DNA from: Eumeta japonica
Taxonomy: Eukaryota; Arthropoda; Insecta; Lepidoptera; Psychidae
DNA length: 64,000 nt
Reading direction: 5' to 3'
Assembly: GCA_005406025.1 (NCBI GenBank)
Contig: BGZK01001272.1
Location: forward strand, 114,970 to 178,969
The notes under the pieces were generated by a model that worked only from the letters and a program-made list of their open reading frames with translations, did no database searches and was not told where the DNA came from. Below are positions 12,405 to 21,229 of this stretch, one piece after another. Numbering within the stretch: position 1 is the stretch's first letter; every line of letters begins with the position of its first letter. Both the position numbers and the translations under genes were made by a program.

Positions 12405-12765
12405 TGATCGACAGTGGCCTTTGCCGAGGTCGACACCTTCCCGTCGTGTCGGACGACACTCAACGCCGACCCTGGTGATTATTAGCCCTAGGTCAGTAAA
12501 ATGCCAACTTCACGCCGGAGACAGTACGTTGAGCCGTCGTCCGCTATAGTTGTTGCCGAGTTCTTGATAATCGATATTGGCAGTCCTCGATCTGCGCTGG
12601 CTCGTCGTGGAGATTTCGTGATCCGAGCTCATCGATCTGCAGTGAAATCTCGAATGGATCGCGAGAGGGTCGCTTGCGTCTGCGGAAGCGGCGGCCGCGT
12701 GGACATCGCTCTACACACGGTACGTATCGTGGGCACGGAAGAACTGACCGATGCATATTTTTAAC
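12405..12765. other. CpG-rich island of unknown origin
   Basis: Base composition changes sharply from the AT-rich flanks to a stretch full of CpG. Both strands stay open for 70-87 codons (12501-12764 plus, 12544-12756 minus). A second minus-strand frame reads 'DYQELGNNYSGRRL' before a stop near 12480-12540. I recognise no domain in any frame. It may be a remnant of another retroelement, since it lies beside the pogo-like and BEL relics, or an exon or regulatory island of a host gene. The sequence alone does not decide. Confidence 0.4.
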
Positions 12766-12875
12766 TTAAATAGAATTCAACTGTTTCTCAGAGGTATGTC
12801 GACACGTCGGTCGTTGCCGATGCATCGACAATAACGGTCTTGAGATTATAAATCTATGGTTTTCAATTTAAAATA

Positions 12876-13204
12876 CAGTGGAGCGTCGATTATCCGAACT
12901 AATTGGGGGACTTGGGTGTTCGGAAAACCGGTATTTTCGGATAATCGAATTACCTGTATGTATTGCATTTTAAATATAGAGTTTACTTTCACGCGGCAAA
13001 ATTTAGTACAATATCGACAAGCGGTTACTTGAAAGTGTCATACGAGTACAACAACAAGCGAACGAGTCGCGACAGGTGCGCGAAAACTGTAGCGCGGGTG
13101 ACGCGAGCGGGTCACGCGCGGGCCGGGGGGTGTTGACCCGCCTGAACTATTATATCCGATCCGATCGATTATCCGAACAATAATTATTGTTCGGATAATC
13201 GATC
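12876..13204. mobile_element. pogo/Tigger-like non-autonomous repeat
   Basis: After a TA at 12874-12875 the sequence begins 'cagtggagcgtcgattatcc', the form typical of pogo/Tigger-type Tc1-mariner terminal repeats. The motif 'cgattatccgaa' (12887-12898) recurs inverted at 12936-12947 and again in both arms of a palindrome at 13163-13204. The interior 13060-13135 is very GC-rich. I do not find a clean right terminus ending in 'ccactg', so the right end is either lost or rearranged. No transposase frame is present. Confidence 0.55.
13163..13204. repeat. Perfect 42-bp palindrome
   Basis: The 42 bases equal their own reverse complement with no loop; each half carries 'cgattatccgaac'. It marks the right part of the pogo-like repeat. 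Confidence 0.97.
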
Positions 13205-13242
13205 CGAAACAATATTATTAAACTATTATTAAACTATTAAAG

Positions 13243-13279
13243 CAATACTTTGACCTAGGCTGTCTAGGTCAAAGTATTG
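13243..13279. repeat. Inverted repeat at the truncated end of the BEL element
   Basis: Arms of 16 bases (13243-13258 and 13264-13279) pair perfectly around a five-base loop. Read on the minus strand, the right arm continues the BEL coding frame as 'KQYFDLD', while the left arm is its inverted copy. Confidence 0.9.
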
Positions 13280-13281
13280 TT

Positions 13282-13990
13282 TTAATAGAACTTCGATTTG
13301 TGCCGATTCTTGTTGTTTTGGAGTCCACCTTGCGCAGTGCACTTGATGCGCTTGTACAACTCCGCCACCATGGAGTACCCAACCGAGTTCAGCGGTAGAC
13401 GCAGCGGTTCCGATTTTCGACCGCCACGGACCCTCGTTATTATAAGCGGCCAGTTATCCTGGCACAATGAGTACTGTCGGATGCGCGTGTTCGTAGCACA
13501 AGTCGCGTTGGCGATGTCTCGCAGGTGTTTATGCGCGACAATCTCATCTCGATCGACCGTTTGCGTAAAAGATTTAGACGGTCCATAGTGTGCTGTGATT
13601 TGCGCGTTTCTTATGGTGGCGGCCTCGTATCTCTAGTGTGATGCGTTGCGATGCGCTTGTCTACGGCGGTGCCGGCGACACCTTCTATGTGAAAGGGCTC
13701 CGGCGTTCCAGCCGCCCCTACGGCTTCGGCGACGGCTGCGTCGATGAGCGTGATTGTTGAACCCCCACCTAGTAATGCGTAAGGTGTCTATATTCGCCTT
13801 TGGGCCTGTTAGGCGTATCGGAACAATTTTAGGTGCGCCTTCTTGTTTGAGGGACGTGCTGACGTCACGACCGCTTGGAGCTCGATTCTGCCGATGAGCC
13901 GCTCCGACTCGTGGGCGGTCGCTCGCTTGTGCAGCATTCGATGGTTTGTCCCTCCTGCGCAGGGCTTCCAGCGATGGCGAAATTGTCTCT
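13282..13990 (-). pseudogene. Broken BEL/Pao aspartic protease region
   Basis: Continuing from gag, the minus strand shows 'KIVPIRLTGPKANIDT' and, in a shifted frame near 13765-13790, 'ALLGGGSTITLID'. The usual family pattern is A-L-L-D-[GDS]-G-S; here the catalytic Asp position reads Gly (GGT). The C-terminal part of the domain, 'CQDNWPLIITR', lies at about 13432-13467. The enzyme would have cut the polyprotein. The lost Asp, the frameshifts and the missing pol downstream all point to long inactivity. Confidence 0.75.
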
Positions 13991-13991
13991 T

Positions 13992-15071
13992 TCATGAGGC
14001 ACCTGGCACGCGTTCCTGTTTCTTACAATATTCCCATCGTTCTTCTATTGTCGCTTCTTTAAACGTAGCACACGCGCTCATGGGGTGGTCACCATTACAT
14101 ATCAGACATGATCTGGCCTTGTATGCTGTGCTAGCTATCTCTCGGTGGTGCGTGCGTGCTCGTTGTATTCGTCGGGTTTCGTTCGTCTGACTGGTTCCAC
14201 TTAGGCGGGCGTGTAGGTCTTCCGGCGGCGTATCGGCGCATCGTCGTCTGGCTCGGTTCAAAAATTCAGCCATATGAGGTAGCTCGGCTGAATCCTCCTT
14301 CTGCGTCGCGATGTAATCGTACCATCTGTATAGTAGCGATGGCGTTAGCTTTTCTAACACTATTCTTATCGCGGTCGGGTTATTTAGGTAGTTTCTTTAT
14401 TCAGCGCTTCATCGTTGCCACTATGTTGTTTACTTTCGCAGCTATGCACGTATCGCGGGCGCTGTCGGTGAGTTTCGGTAACGCTCGTAGCTTTTCGATT
14501 TCGGCGATTACGAGTGCGTCAGGCGGCCGAATCTGGCTTCCAGGAGTGCGCACCTCTTCGACGGTTTGCCGTAGAATAAGCAATTAACCGCCTCCTTGGC
14601 CATCCCTTTTAGACTTCGGCGTAGACGTATTAGATTTTCAGTGTTCGAGAAAAATTGTTTTGTGTCTCTGAACGTCGCCTTAAAATTCAGCCATTCGCCG
14701 CTTGTTCCATCAAACAACGGTAGTTCTTGTACATATTTGGGCGGTGCTGATGTGCGGCTTACTTGTGCAATGGCCGCCGCCAGCGCTGTCACATCGATAT
14801 TATTGTTTTATGTATGCGCGGCCGGCGCAGGTGGCGCTGTGATCGGCGGTAATGCTTCATATTCCTCGGGTGTTGACTTCAGCCCACCTTTTACCATGGC
14901 TGCTTTATCTATTTGTGATGCGGCGTCGTTCTCCGATAATGCCGACTCTGCCTCTCTATTCTCTAGTGATGCGCGTGCTAATTCGGCCTCGGCTCTCCGC
15001 TAGTCGCTCCTTTGTTTGAGCTATAGTGATCTGTCGTATTGTTCGTCTTGAGTTAATCGAGCGTGCGCCAT
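13992..15071 (-). pseudogene. Broken BEL/Pao gag region
   Basis: A likely start codon lies at 15071-15069, followed by a charged, Ala- and Glu-rich N-terminal region with in-frame stops. Next comes the DUF1759-like gag segment, with 'LPLFDGTSGEWLNFKATF' at about 14695-14750 and 'LRRSLKGMAKEAV' soon after. A coiled, charged segment follows at about 14400-14580. Near 14080-14125 there is a nucleic-acid-binding knuckle of spacing C-X2-C-X3-H-X4-C ('CLICNGDHPMSAC'). In BEL/Pao elements this protein packages the RNA in a cytoplasmic particle. At least three frame changes are needed to join the pieces, so no protein can be made. Plus-strand frames over the same bases are shadows. Confidence 0.85.
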
Positions 15072-15594
15072 GTATCGATAGTGGTCTCTTTGCGTGACGT
15101 CAGTGGCGGGTACCTGTAGTAGGCGCCGCGATGGTTGTTTCGCTCGATGACCGGGTGATTCCATCACTGGTGGTGCGCCGATGGCTATCGGCTTGACCCG
15201 CGCGGCAGAGGTATCTCCTTTACGGCCGTGGTTCGATCTTGTGGTTGGTATAGTGGTTTCTCACTTTTATTTTGCGGTGCGCGCGCTTTATTTCACTGAA
15301 CTGCGATCGATATAGCCGAATTTTAATTCGGGAGCAATTTCGTGAAACACCGCCCTGCACTTTGCCAAAACTTTATTTACTATGCACACGATAAGTTAAT
15401 CGTATCGAACTAACGCGATCGTAACACGGTATTGTATGTATGTACTACTTTGATATTTGACCGCGATCGCGCACACGGTATTGTGGGCTGTATCTATTTT
15501 ATTGTCAACTGACGGCGTGGGAATGTTCACTTTCACAACGTTCGTACTTTCACCATTATCGGTATTTCACTGATCCGGCTCGATGATGACCAAT

Positions 15595-15760
15595 CGGGGA
15601 TGCCGACTCTAGGCTGGTCTTTAGTAAAACACCGATTTCACTTTATTTCCCACACCACTATTCGAGCTACTCTTGATGCTGTCTCGATGAGACTGCCTTA
15701 ATGCCGGTCGAGCGCCCTGTTTATATACATGCGACAGAGGGCGCGCCGGCCGGCGTGACA
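15595..15760 (-). repeat. Putative 5' LTR of the BEL element
   Basis: Read on the minus strand the segment starts TGTCACGCC at 15760. It has a TATATAAA box at 15727-15720 and an AATAAA signal at 15646-15641, then runs into a 'ttggtcatcat' stretch where a primer-binding site would lie. No matching 3' LTR is present, so both limits are estimates. Confidence 0.5.
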
Positions 15761-15764
15761 GATG

Positions 15765-16474
15765 CGAAAAAAGGGGCGGGCGTCCGGCAGCGGAGTGGGG
15801 GTCATGCGACTTTATTTACCATATTATAATTATTCTACTTTACAATGCTATTATTTTTATAGGTTACATATTATTTATTACATAGTTTCTTATACTATTA
15901 TAATATTGTATCTGTATTATTTATTCTGTCGTGCACAGTCTGTTTCAATCAAAAATTTTAATATTTTAATGAACACAGACCGCGTTTCAAGCCATAAATG
16001 AAGAGGTATCGTCTAGAAATTTGTAGTTAAAATTATTGCTATAGGTGAAATTGCTCATAAAATTCCATCTATTTGACCAGTTTATCTTTTATTAGGCTAT
16101 CTTTTGCATTCACAGAAGTTCATGTCAGACTTATTTATGCTGTCTCATTATTAATTATAATCTAAATATAAAATAAAACAGTAGATAAAAAACAGAGATA
16201 AAGTAATAAATAAAGATATCGGAGACAAACTACCTTGAGGGTTAGCAACGTTGGCTAAAAACATTTCAACGATTTTTTAAATTTTTGTCAGTGGTATCTA
16301 TTTGTGAATTTTTTCACGAATTTCGTAAAAACTACTGGACAGAATTTAATGAAATTAAGTATGCCTCGTTATTTATGGTTTGTGCTCCGAAGAAAACATA
16401 TGAGATAATTTTTATCTCGTTCCTCTGCTATTTTTTACATTATATACCTAATGTATTTTGGTTAAAATGGAAAA
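15765..16474. other. Anonymous AT-rich DNA
   Basis: No gene is supported; short frames at 15762-16001 and 16285-16548 are low-complexity or run into repeat E2. Confidence 0.45.
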
Positions 16475-16478
16475 CTAA

Positions 16479-16640
16479 ATCGAAAACGGAATGGAGATCA
16501 AAAGTGAGCCCAGAATTGGTATCGAAAGCAAGAACGAGATCGGAATAATGAGTCACATCGTAATAGGTAGATATAAAAGACATAAAACACGAAAAATTTC
16601 ATTCGACATCCACGCGGACGGAGCCGCAGGTGAAAGCTAG
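16479..16640 (+). mobile_element. Helitron-like 3' end with hexamer array, copy E2
   Basis: A degenerate 'gagatc/aacgagatcgg' array (16479-16555) leads to 'ccacgcggacggagccgc' and then 'aggtgaaagctag' ending at 16640, followed by T. A short GC hairpin a few bases before a terminal CTAG next to T fits a Helitron 3' end, and the words match lepidopteran Lep1-type elements as I know them. This is the best-preserved terminus of the family in the window. Confidence 0.6.
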
Positions 16641-17689
16641 TATTTAATAAAAATATTCTTACATTGCATCGTGAGATAAATCTCACGAGCCCCTTATACC
16701 GTATAAATTCGACTGTCACGACCCGAAGCCCGTCTTCGGTGTAAAGCCCTTTGAGGGACTGACGCGTGTATAAACAGAATTTTAATAGGATATTCTAATG
16801 TATCATAACGTAGGCCTCCTCCGTTACAAGCGCGGTGTGCGTATTTTTCCCTCATTACTTTCGTTCCCATGAATAAGCTCCGTTACGGTGAGTACGTACA
16901 GAAAATAAATAAATAGGAACCGTCGTTATTTCGCAAATCTTTCATAATATATAATAATTCACGTCACGTTCTGCGATCTCGGGCCTCGTAAGCTATACAC
17001 AGTCTGGGCGTAATGCCGCAAGTGACGTTGAACAGAAAACTATGGTTCACTAAACAATACGCCAGTGAATTACTTGGCCAGAGATCAGTTGCTCTCGGTT
17101 TCGTCGTGCGCGCAAGTTTATTGGACGTATGTCAAATAATACTTCTTTTAGTTGTAAACATGTTTTTAAACTAAACAGTACGTTTACCGAATAAAAAAGA
17201 CGATTTACAAGAAACTCGCGTTATATCAGCGCAAATAACTGTAATAAAAAAAGATTTGGATGAAAGTTTTAAACTATCCCAGAACCGAATCTGTTGCTGT
17301 TGTAAATTTCGCTTCGGCATGTTTCAAAAATATGCCGACTGTATTCATATACACGTGTTTATCCGACTTAAGTAGTACAATAAGTATTACTTAAATATTT
17401 CCTGATGTGTTTGTTTCGACCATAATTATTTGGAATTAACGGAAATAATTTTTATCAAGGTGTTTCGTAAAATTGACCTCACTCCGGTCATCCCAAAAAA
17501 GGCTTTTTTTTTTCTTCATTTTATGTACCAATTATAATTGCATATTATACGTCGGACGAAATAATAGCAAGAAATTAGTCATTACAATTATTACGTACTA
17601 AATATGAAGTGTTTTGTGTTTCTTTCCAGTTATCATCGCCCTATTATAGAAACATACCCGCCTACGAAGTTTTAATTTTAGGTTAAGGT
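16641..17689. other. Anonymous DNA with moderate GC patches
   Basis: A small perfect hairpin (9-bp arms) sits at 16669-16689. The patch 16960-17120 is more GC-rich and contains 'atcagttgctctcggtttcg', which resembles an insect initiator context, but no downstream reading frame supports a gene. Confidence 0.35.
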
Positions 17690-17885
17690 TTTCGGATCTT
17701 GAGCCCTACACACGGGCCCAGTACATGTAAGGAGCTGATGTTGTGACTGATGTGTTAAAAACGGCCGTTAACGGCTTAACGTGCTGCCCAACGCACGGAA
17801 AAGATCGACTTTAGTTGAAACTCATCGATTAATGATCTTATAATCAAGAGTCGAATCCTACACATTTCGCTTATAAAGTCACGTC
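17690..17885 (-). mobile_element. tRNA-derived SINE, copy G2
   Basis: On the minus strand the order is 'ggattcgactcttga' (B-box-like, near 17855), then 'cgtgcgttgggcagcacgtt' and 'aagccgttaacgg', then 'ccttacatgtactgggcc'. The same body is seen at 58980-59020 as 'cgtgcctcggagagcac' and 'aagccatcggtc'. The A box is not clear. It is a decayed, inverted copy of the same SINE family. Confidence 0.55.
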
Positions 17886-18084
17886 TGTGCTTATCCATTC
17901 AGTAACCCATCACTCTCCACGCGGTTCAAATTTTTACAACCGTGCCTTATTACCATGCCAAGGAAGATATTTTTTCAAAAAATCATTTTTAACAATTGAC
18001 GCTGGCCCGTTTTTAATTAATCATAAAATTCAACTGTTCAAGACGAAAATTCTAAAGTTTTGATTCAAATTTTTTTTACATTTT

Positions 18085-18610
18085 TAAACAAGTAAATTTA
18101 AAATATTCCGTCTCACTGAAAAATGTCCCACCGAAAACGTCTTCGTACGATTTCAAATCTCTCGACTAAAATGAAAAGAATCGTTCGCGAAGCTTGAAAG
18201 GCGTTCAGTGACAAAAGCTTTTTAAAGCCACTGCTCAGCGCTGGTCCAACGAACTGAAGCGCGGTCGAGTTGTTTTGACGGACGAAGAAAGGAGCGGCCG
18301 CACTTTGACGGCTGCCGTAGAAAACGCACTGGCAGGGCGCTGTTTTAATTCAAAATAATAGAGGAATCATATTCCAAGAGATTCAGTATATACTGCAATT
18401 TGGATCGGGATGTGTTCATGAAATTCTACAGGGCCAGTTCAGGTAAGAACGATAGTTTCACGCTGGGTGCTGAGATACGATGGCAAAATTTGAAAATAGT
18501 TCATCTCGATGCGTTTACGATATCGTTGTGAGCGATGATTTATGCACTTATCAGTGTGACCCACAAAAGAAATGTCATTCGGCCATGTGGCCAATAGGTA
18601 TTTTTATGTA
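18085..18610 (+). pseudogene. Decayed mariner transposase fragment
   Basis: Three pieces in different frames resemble mariner transposase in the correct order. The first, from about 18221, is a helix-turn-helix-like segment with 'ELKRGRVVLTDEERSGRTLT'. The second, near 18365-18455, has 'FQEIQYILQFGSGCVHEIL'. The third, at about 18510-18590, has 'VYDIVVSDDLCTYQCDP', which corresponds to the block around the first catalytic Asp of the DD34D family. The C-terminal half with the second and third Asp is absent. Mariner transposases cut and paste DNA at TA sites in the nucleus. No terminal repeats were found. This copy is of a different lineage from the one at 29.1-30.2 kb. Confidence 0.7.
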
Positions 18611-18700
18611 AAAGAATAATAATTTAATAATTTTCATTTTTGTAAAAAAGTTGTTTTTTCGGCTTTAGAAGCTGCTTAGTAAAAAACAAAATTGTTAGAC

Positions 18701-18710
18701 TCTCCTTCTT

Positions 18711-18783
<73 letters not shown>
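18701..18783. repeat. Pyrimidine tract plus 65-bp TA microsatellite
   Basis: A 'ctccttctttctctctc' tract runs into an uninterrupted TA tract from 18719. Confidence 0.97.
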
Positions 18784-18787
<4 letters not shown>

Positions 18788-18789
18788 AT

Positions 18790-19744
18790 GAAAAATTGGT
18801 ACACTAGCAAAGCATTTCAAAAAGAGGTTATATAGTATATCGGAAGCAAAACAACAATATACCGAAGCAATTTTTTTTATATAATAAGATAATATTCATT
18901 TATAACAAAAATATAAACAAATTATTTTTTTATGAAATACCTTGAACTAAATTTTTTGTCGAATATCGTAAAAAAAAAACATCATGTCTGTATGCCAGAT
19001 TTGACGATATTTATGATTGCTTAACTATTAACGTTGTGATATAGGCGAGCACCTATTTTGTGCATAAAATACTATACAGTGAATCCAAAAGGATGATTAT
19101 CTATATCTTACTAACATATCCGCCTAACTAATATATCGGCCTAGGTCCGCACGAACACGGACTCAAATACAACCTATGAAAATCTCATTACCGTTCAGTG
19201 TTCGCTTTGTACTCTAATACGACACCAAAGGAACCTACGAAGGCAAAACAAATTAGCCGCAAACCGCCCATACAAAAGTAGATGAAAAAATTACACGCGC
19301 ATAGCATATAACTGCTTTGTAACACTGGAGCTCTAAACACACAAGGAGTAAACGACAAGGTCTCCCCTGTTTGTACTACGGCCGCGTGATATTAAGCCCT
19401 ATAAAGCGGTTGATAGCGTCGCTGTGGCTGCACGGCGCTACCACATAACGCGAAATTAATAGTGTAATACATGACAGAGTTTGGAATATATTGACGAACT
19501 ATTTCTTTTAAAATCGATACTTTCGGCATGAACCGGTCATTTTTTTATTCGTAATATCATTCTGCAAGTGGAATTGTACGAGACGGAAAGTCGTTAATTG
19601 AACAAGAGTGAAATATTATTCGCTCATTTTTAACTGCTCTTAAAATTGCCCTAAAGTTATTAATTCGCGAAGGAAAGTCGTAATGGAATGACAGATGATG
19701 AAAACGATGTCCCTTACAAAGTTTAAGGACTGATTCAAAAAATT
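18790..19744. other. Anonymous AT-rich DNA
   Basis: Nothing recognisable. Confidence 0.45.
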
Positions 19745-20200
19745 TTCTGTACCCATCACTTATCTTTCGTAACTCCTATGACGAAGCTCGCGCCGTCTGT
19801 CTGTCTGTTTGTTTTATTTTTAATGCGCTGTATCGTTTTGGCACTAATAGCCAGTTCAAATTTTCACGAAACATATAATAGTTTTCTCACAATTAATGAA
19901 ACAAAAACTAAAAATGAAAATCGAAAAAGATTCCCGTACAAAAAACGCGCTTTTTGTTTAAAGTTTTCTTGTTTTTGCTCTAAAAGAAGTATTACAATAT
20001 ACAAAAGCACCAAACTTGACGTGATTATTGTGCATACTCAAGTAAAACCACATATAAAAAAATCCGGGTTCTTACTAAGGATTCCATTTTGAGCGAAATA
20101 AAAACATTTCTTTTTTCGTAAATTCGTAAGATAAACGTATTATGTGAAGGTTGGTGAACCCATGGTAGACCCATCAGAACTCTCGATGGACAAGTCCGAC
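19745..20200 (+). repeat. 'gggtcccgta' family repeat, copy D2
   Basis: The order 'tgacgaagctcgcgccgtct', 'gtctgtctgtttg', 'ttcaaattttcacgaaacat' and a later 'cccgtacaaaaaacg' parallels the copy at 39632. The first bases of the family are poorly preserved. A 104-codon frame lies inside this repeat and is not a gene. Confidence 0.55.
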
Positions 20201-20532
20201 TGAAACTTGGCCGATTTATAAGTAATTAACATGTTCCTTTAATTAATCAAATATTAGTCAATTCGGATCATTTAATATAATTTAAAAAGTGCGCTTTCAA
20301 AAATTGTATAAGCCACATTTGTATCACCCAATACCTTTATCGCTATACCTTTTTATTTCAGGATAAAAAGTTTAACCGACAAGATCTCCAATTTGGCCCA
20401 CTTTTCGATAGCTTGGGGATGTCAATGATTTAATATTACGGTTTAAATAAAAGGATTATTTAGCCGATTAAATATTTTATTTATGTTCGTACTCTAAATA
20501 GTTCTGTTTGACGGACTAAGATAAATAAACAC

Positions 20533-20700
20533 TTAACACTTGCTTAAATGTTCGATATCTGTCAATCCTCTCGTATCAATATTCAATTCTTTGGATAGAT
20601 ATTCCCAGTGGAAGAATAGATTCTAGGGTCAGCGGTAGGTTGCATCCTGCATGTTGACGCATGTCGCAGGCAATCGTCTAATTATGAATTTCCGCGAATT
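20533..20700 (+). repeat. Dispersed repeat family B, copy 2
   Basis: It matches copy 1 at 9752 across the whole length and adds a tail 'atgaatttccgcgaa' that recurs at 32712 as 'atgaatgtccgcgaa'. The tail follows an imperfect hairpin made of 'cctgcatg' and 'catgtcgcagg'. Confidence 0.75.
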
Positions 20701-20904
20701 GACACCTCCTACACAATAGAAAAACTAAATAAAAATGAGCTTTTTGACATGACAAGGATTCCCGCAACGGTAGGTACATTAGAATTTGTACAGTAGATTC
20801 AACGTGATCTCCATAATAAGCAATTAATAAAAGTATTAGTGTTTGAACGTTGTTCAACTCAATAGTTATACACATTATCAAAGGAATTTTTAACTCTACG
20901 TTTT

Positions 20905-21225
20905 AACCGTCGCCCGTCACCTCCGCAGCCGTGGATAGTGGGATTTACGTAAAATGGATAAGTTCGAGAGCGGCGTGCGTCAGACGCGAACTTTTCCCGC
21001 GGACAGATGGGCGATAAAAGACGCTACCAAAAAGTCGGACATATGTGCGTAGGCGCGCGCGGGCGATATCGAATATCGAAGATTACGGCGGGCGGGCCGT
21101 CTGTTCGCGCAAACGCAGATAATGATAAATTATCTGATTACGACGAAACCGACACCCCGGTCACGTGTCGCGCCCGCGCCACGGACAGCTGCCCGATCGA
21201 CAACGCCGTAGGGTGAAAGCTGAAA
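20905..21225. other. CpG-rich island
   Basis: An abrupt GC- and CpG-rich stretch in AT-rich surroundings, with words such as 'gcgcgcgcgggcgatatc'. It holds a 69-codon plus-strand frame (21007-21216) with balanced composition but no recognised domain. It may be a first exon or regulatory island of a host gene, or an unrecognised TE remnant. Confidence 0.4.
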
Positions 21226-21229
21226 AATA

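Larger units (their letters stand above)
13243..15760 (-). mobile_element. Truncated BEL/Pao LTR retrotransposon
   Basis: In minus-strand order this relic has a 5' LTR-like segment, a gag-like region with a DUF1759-type motif and a zinc knuckle, and an aspartic-protease (DUF1758-like) segment ending in 'CQDNWPLIITR'. It stops abruptly at the inverted repeat at 13243-13279. Reverse transcriptase, RNase H, integrase and the 3' LTR are missing. Every domain is interrupted by stops or frame changes, so it is dead. The GC content is well above the flanks, consistent with a transferred or younger element than its surroundings. The BEL/Pao assignment rests on domain order and motifs I recognise. Confidence 0.85.

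Noticed and set aside
13843..15003. Plus-strand frames of 115-143 codons across the BEL element
   Set aside because: They are antisense shadows of the gag and protease sequence, which carries the recognisable motifs on the minus strand.
16960..17120. Promoter with initiator and downstream element
   Set aside because: The initiator-like word is present, but the downstream motif is at the wrong distance and no gene follows.
19778..20092. 104-codon frame as a gene
   Set aside because: It lies inside dispersed repeat D2.
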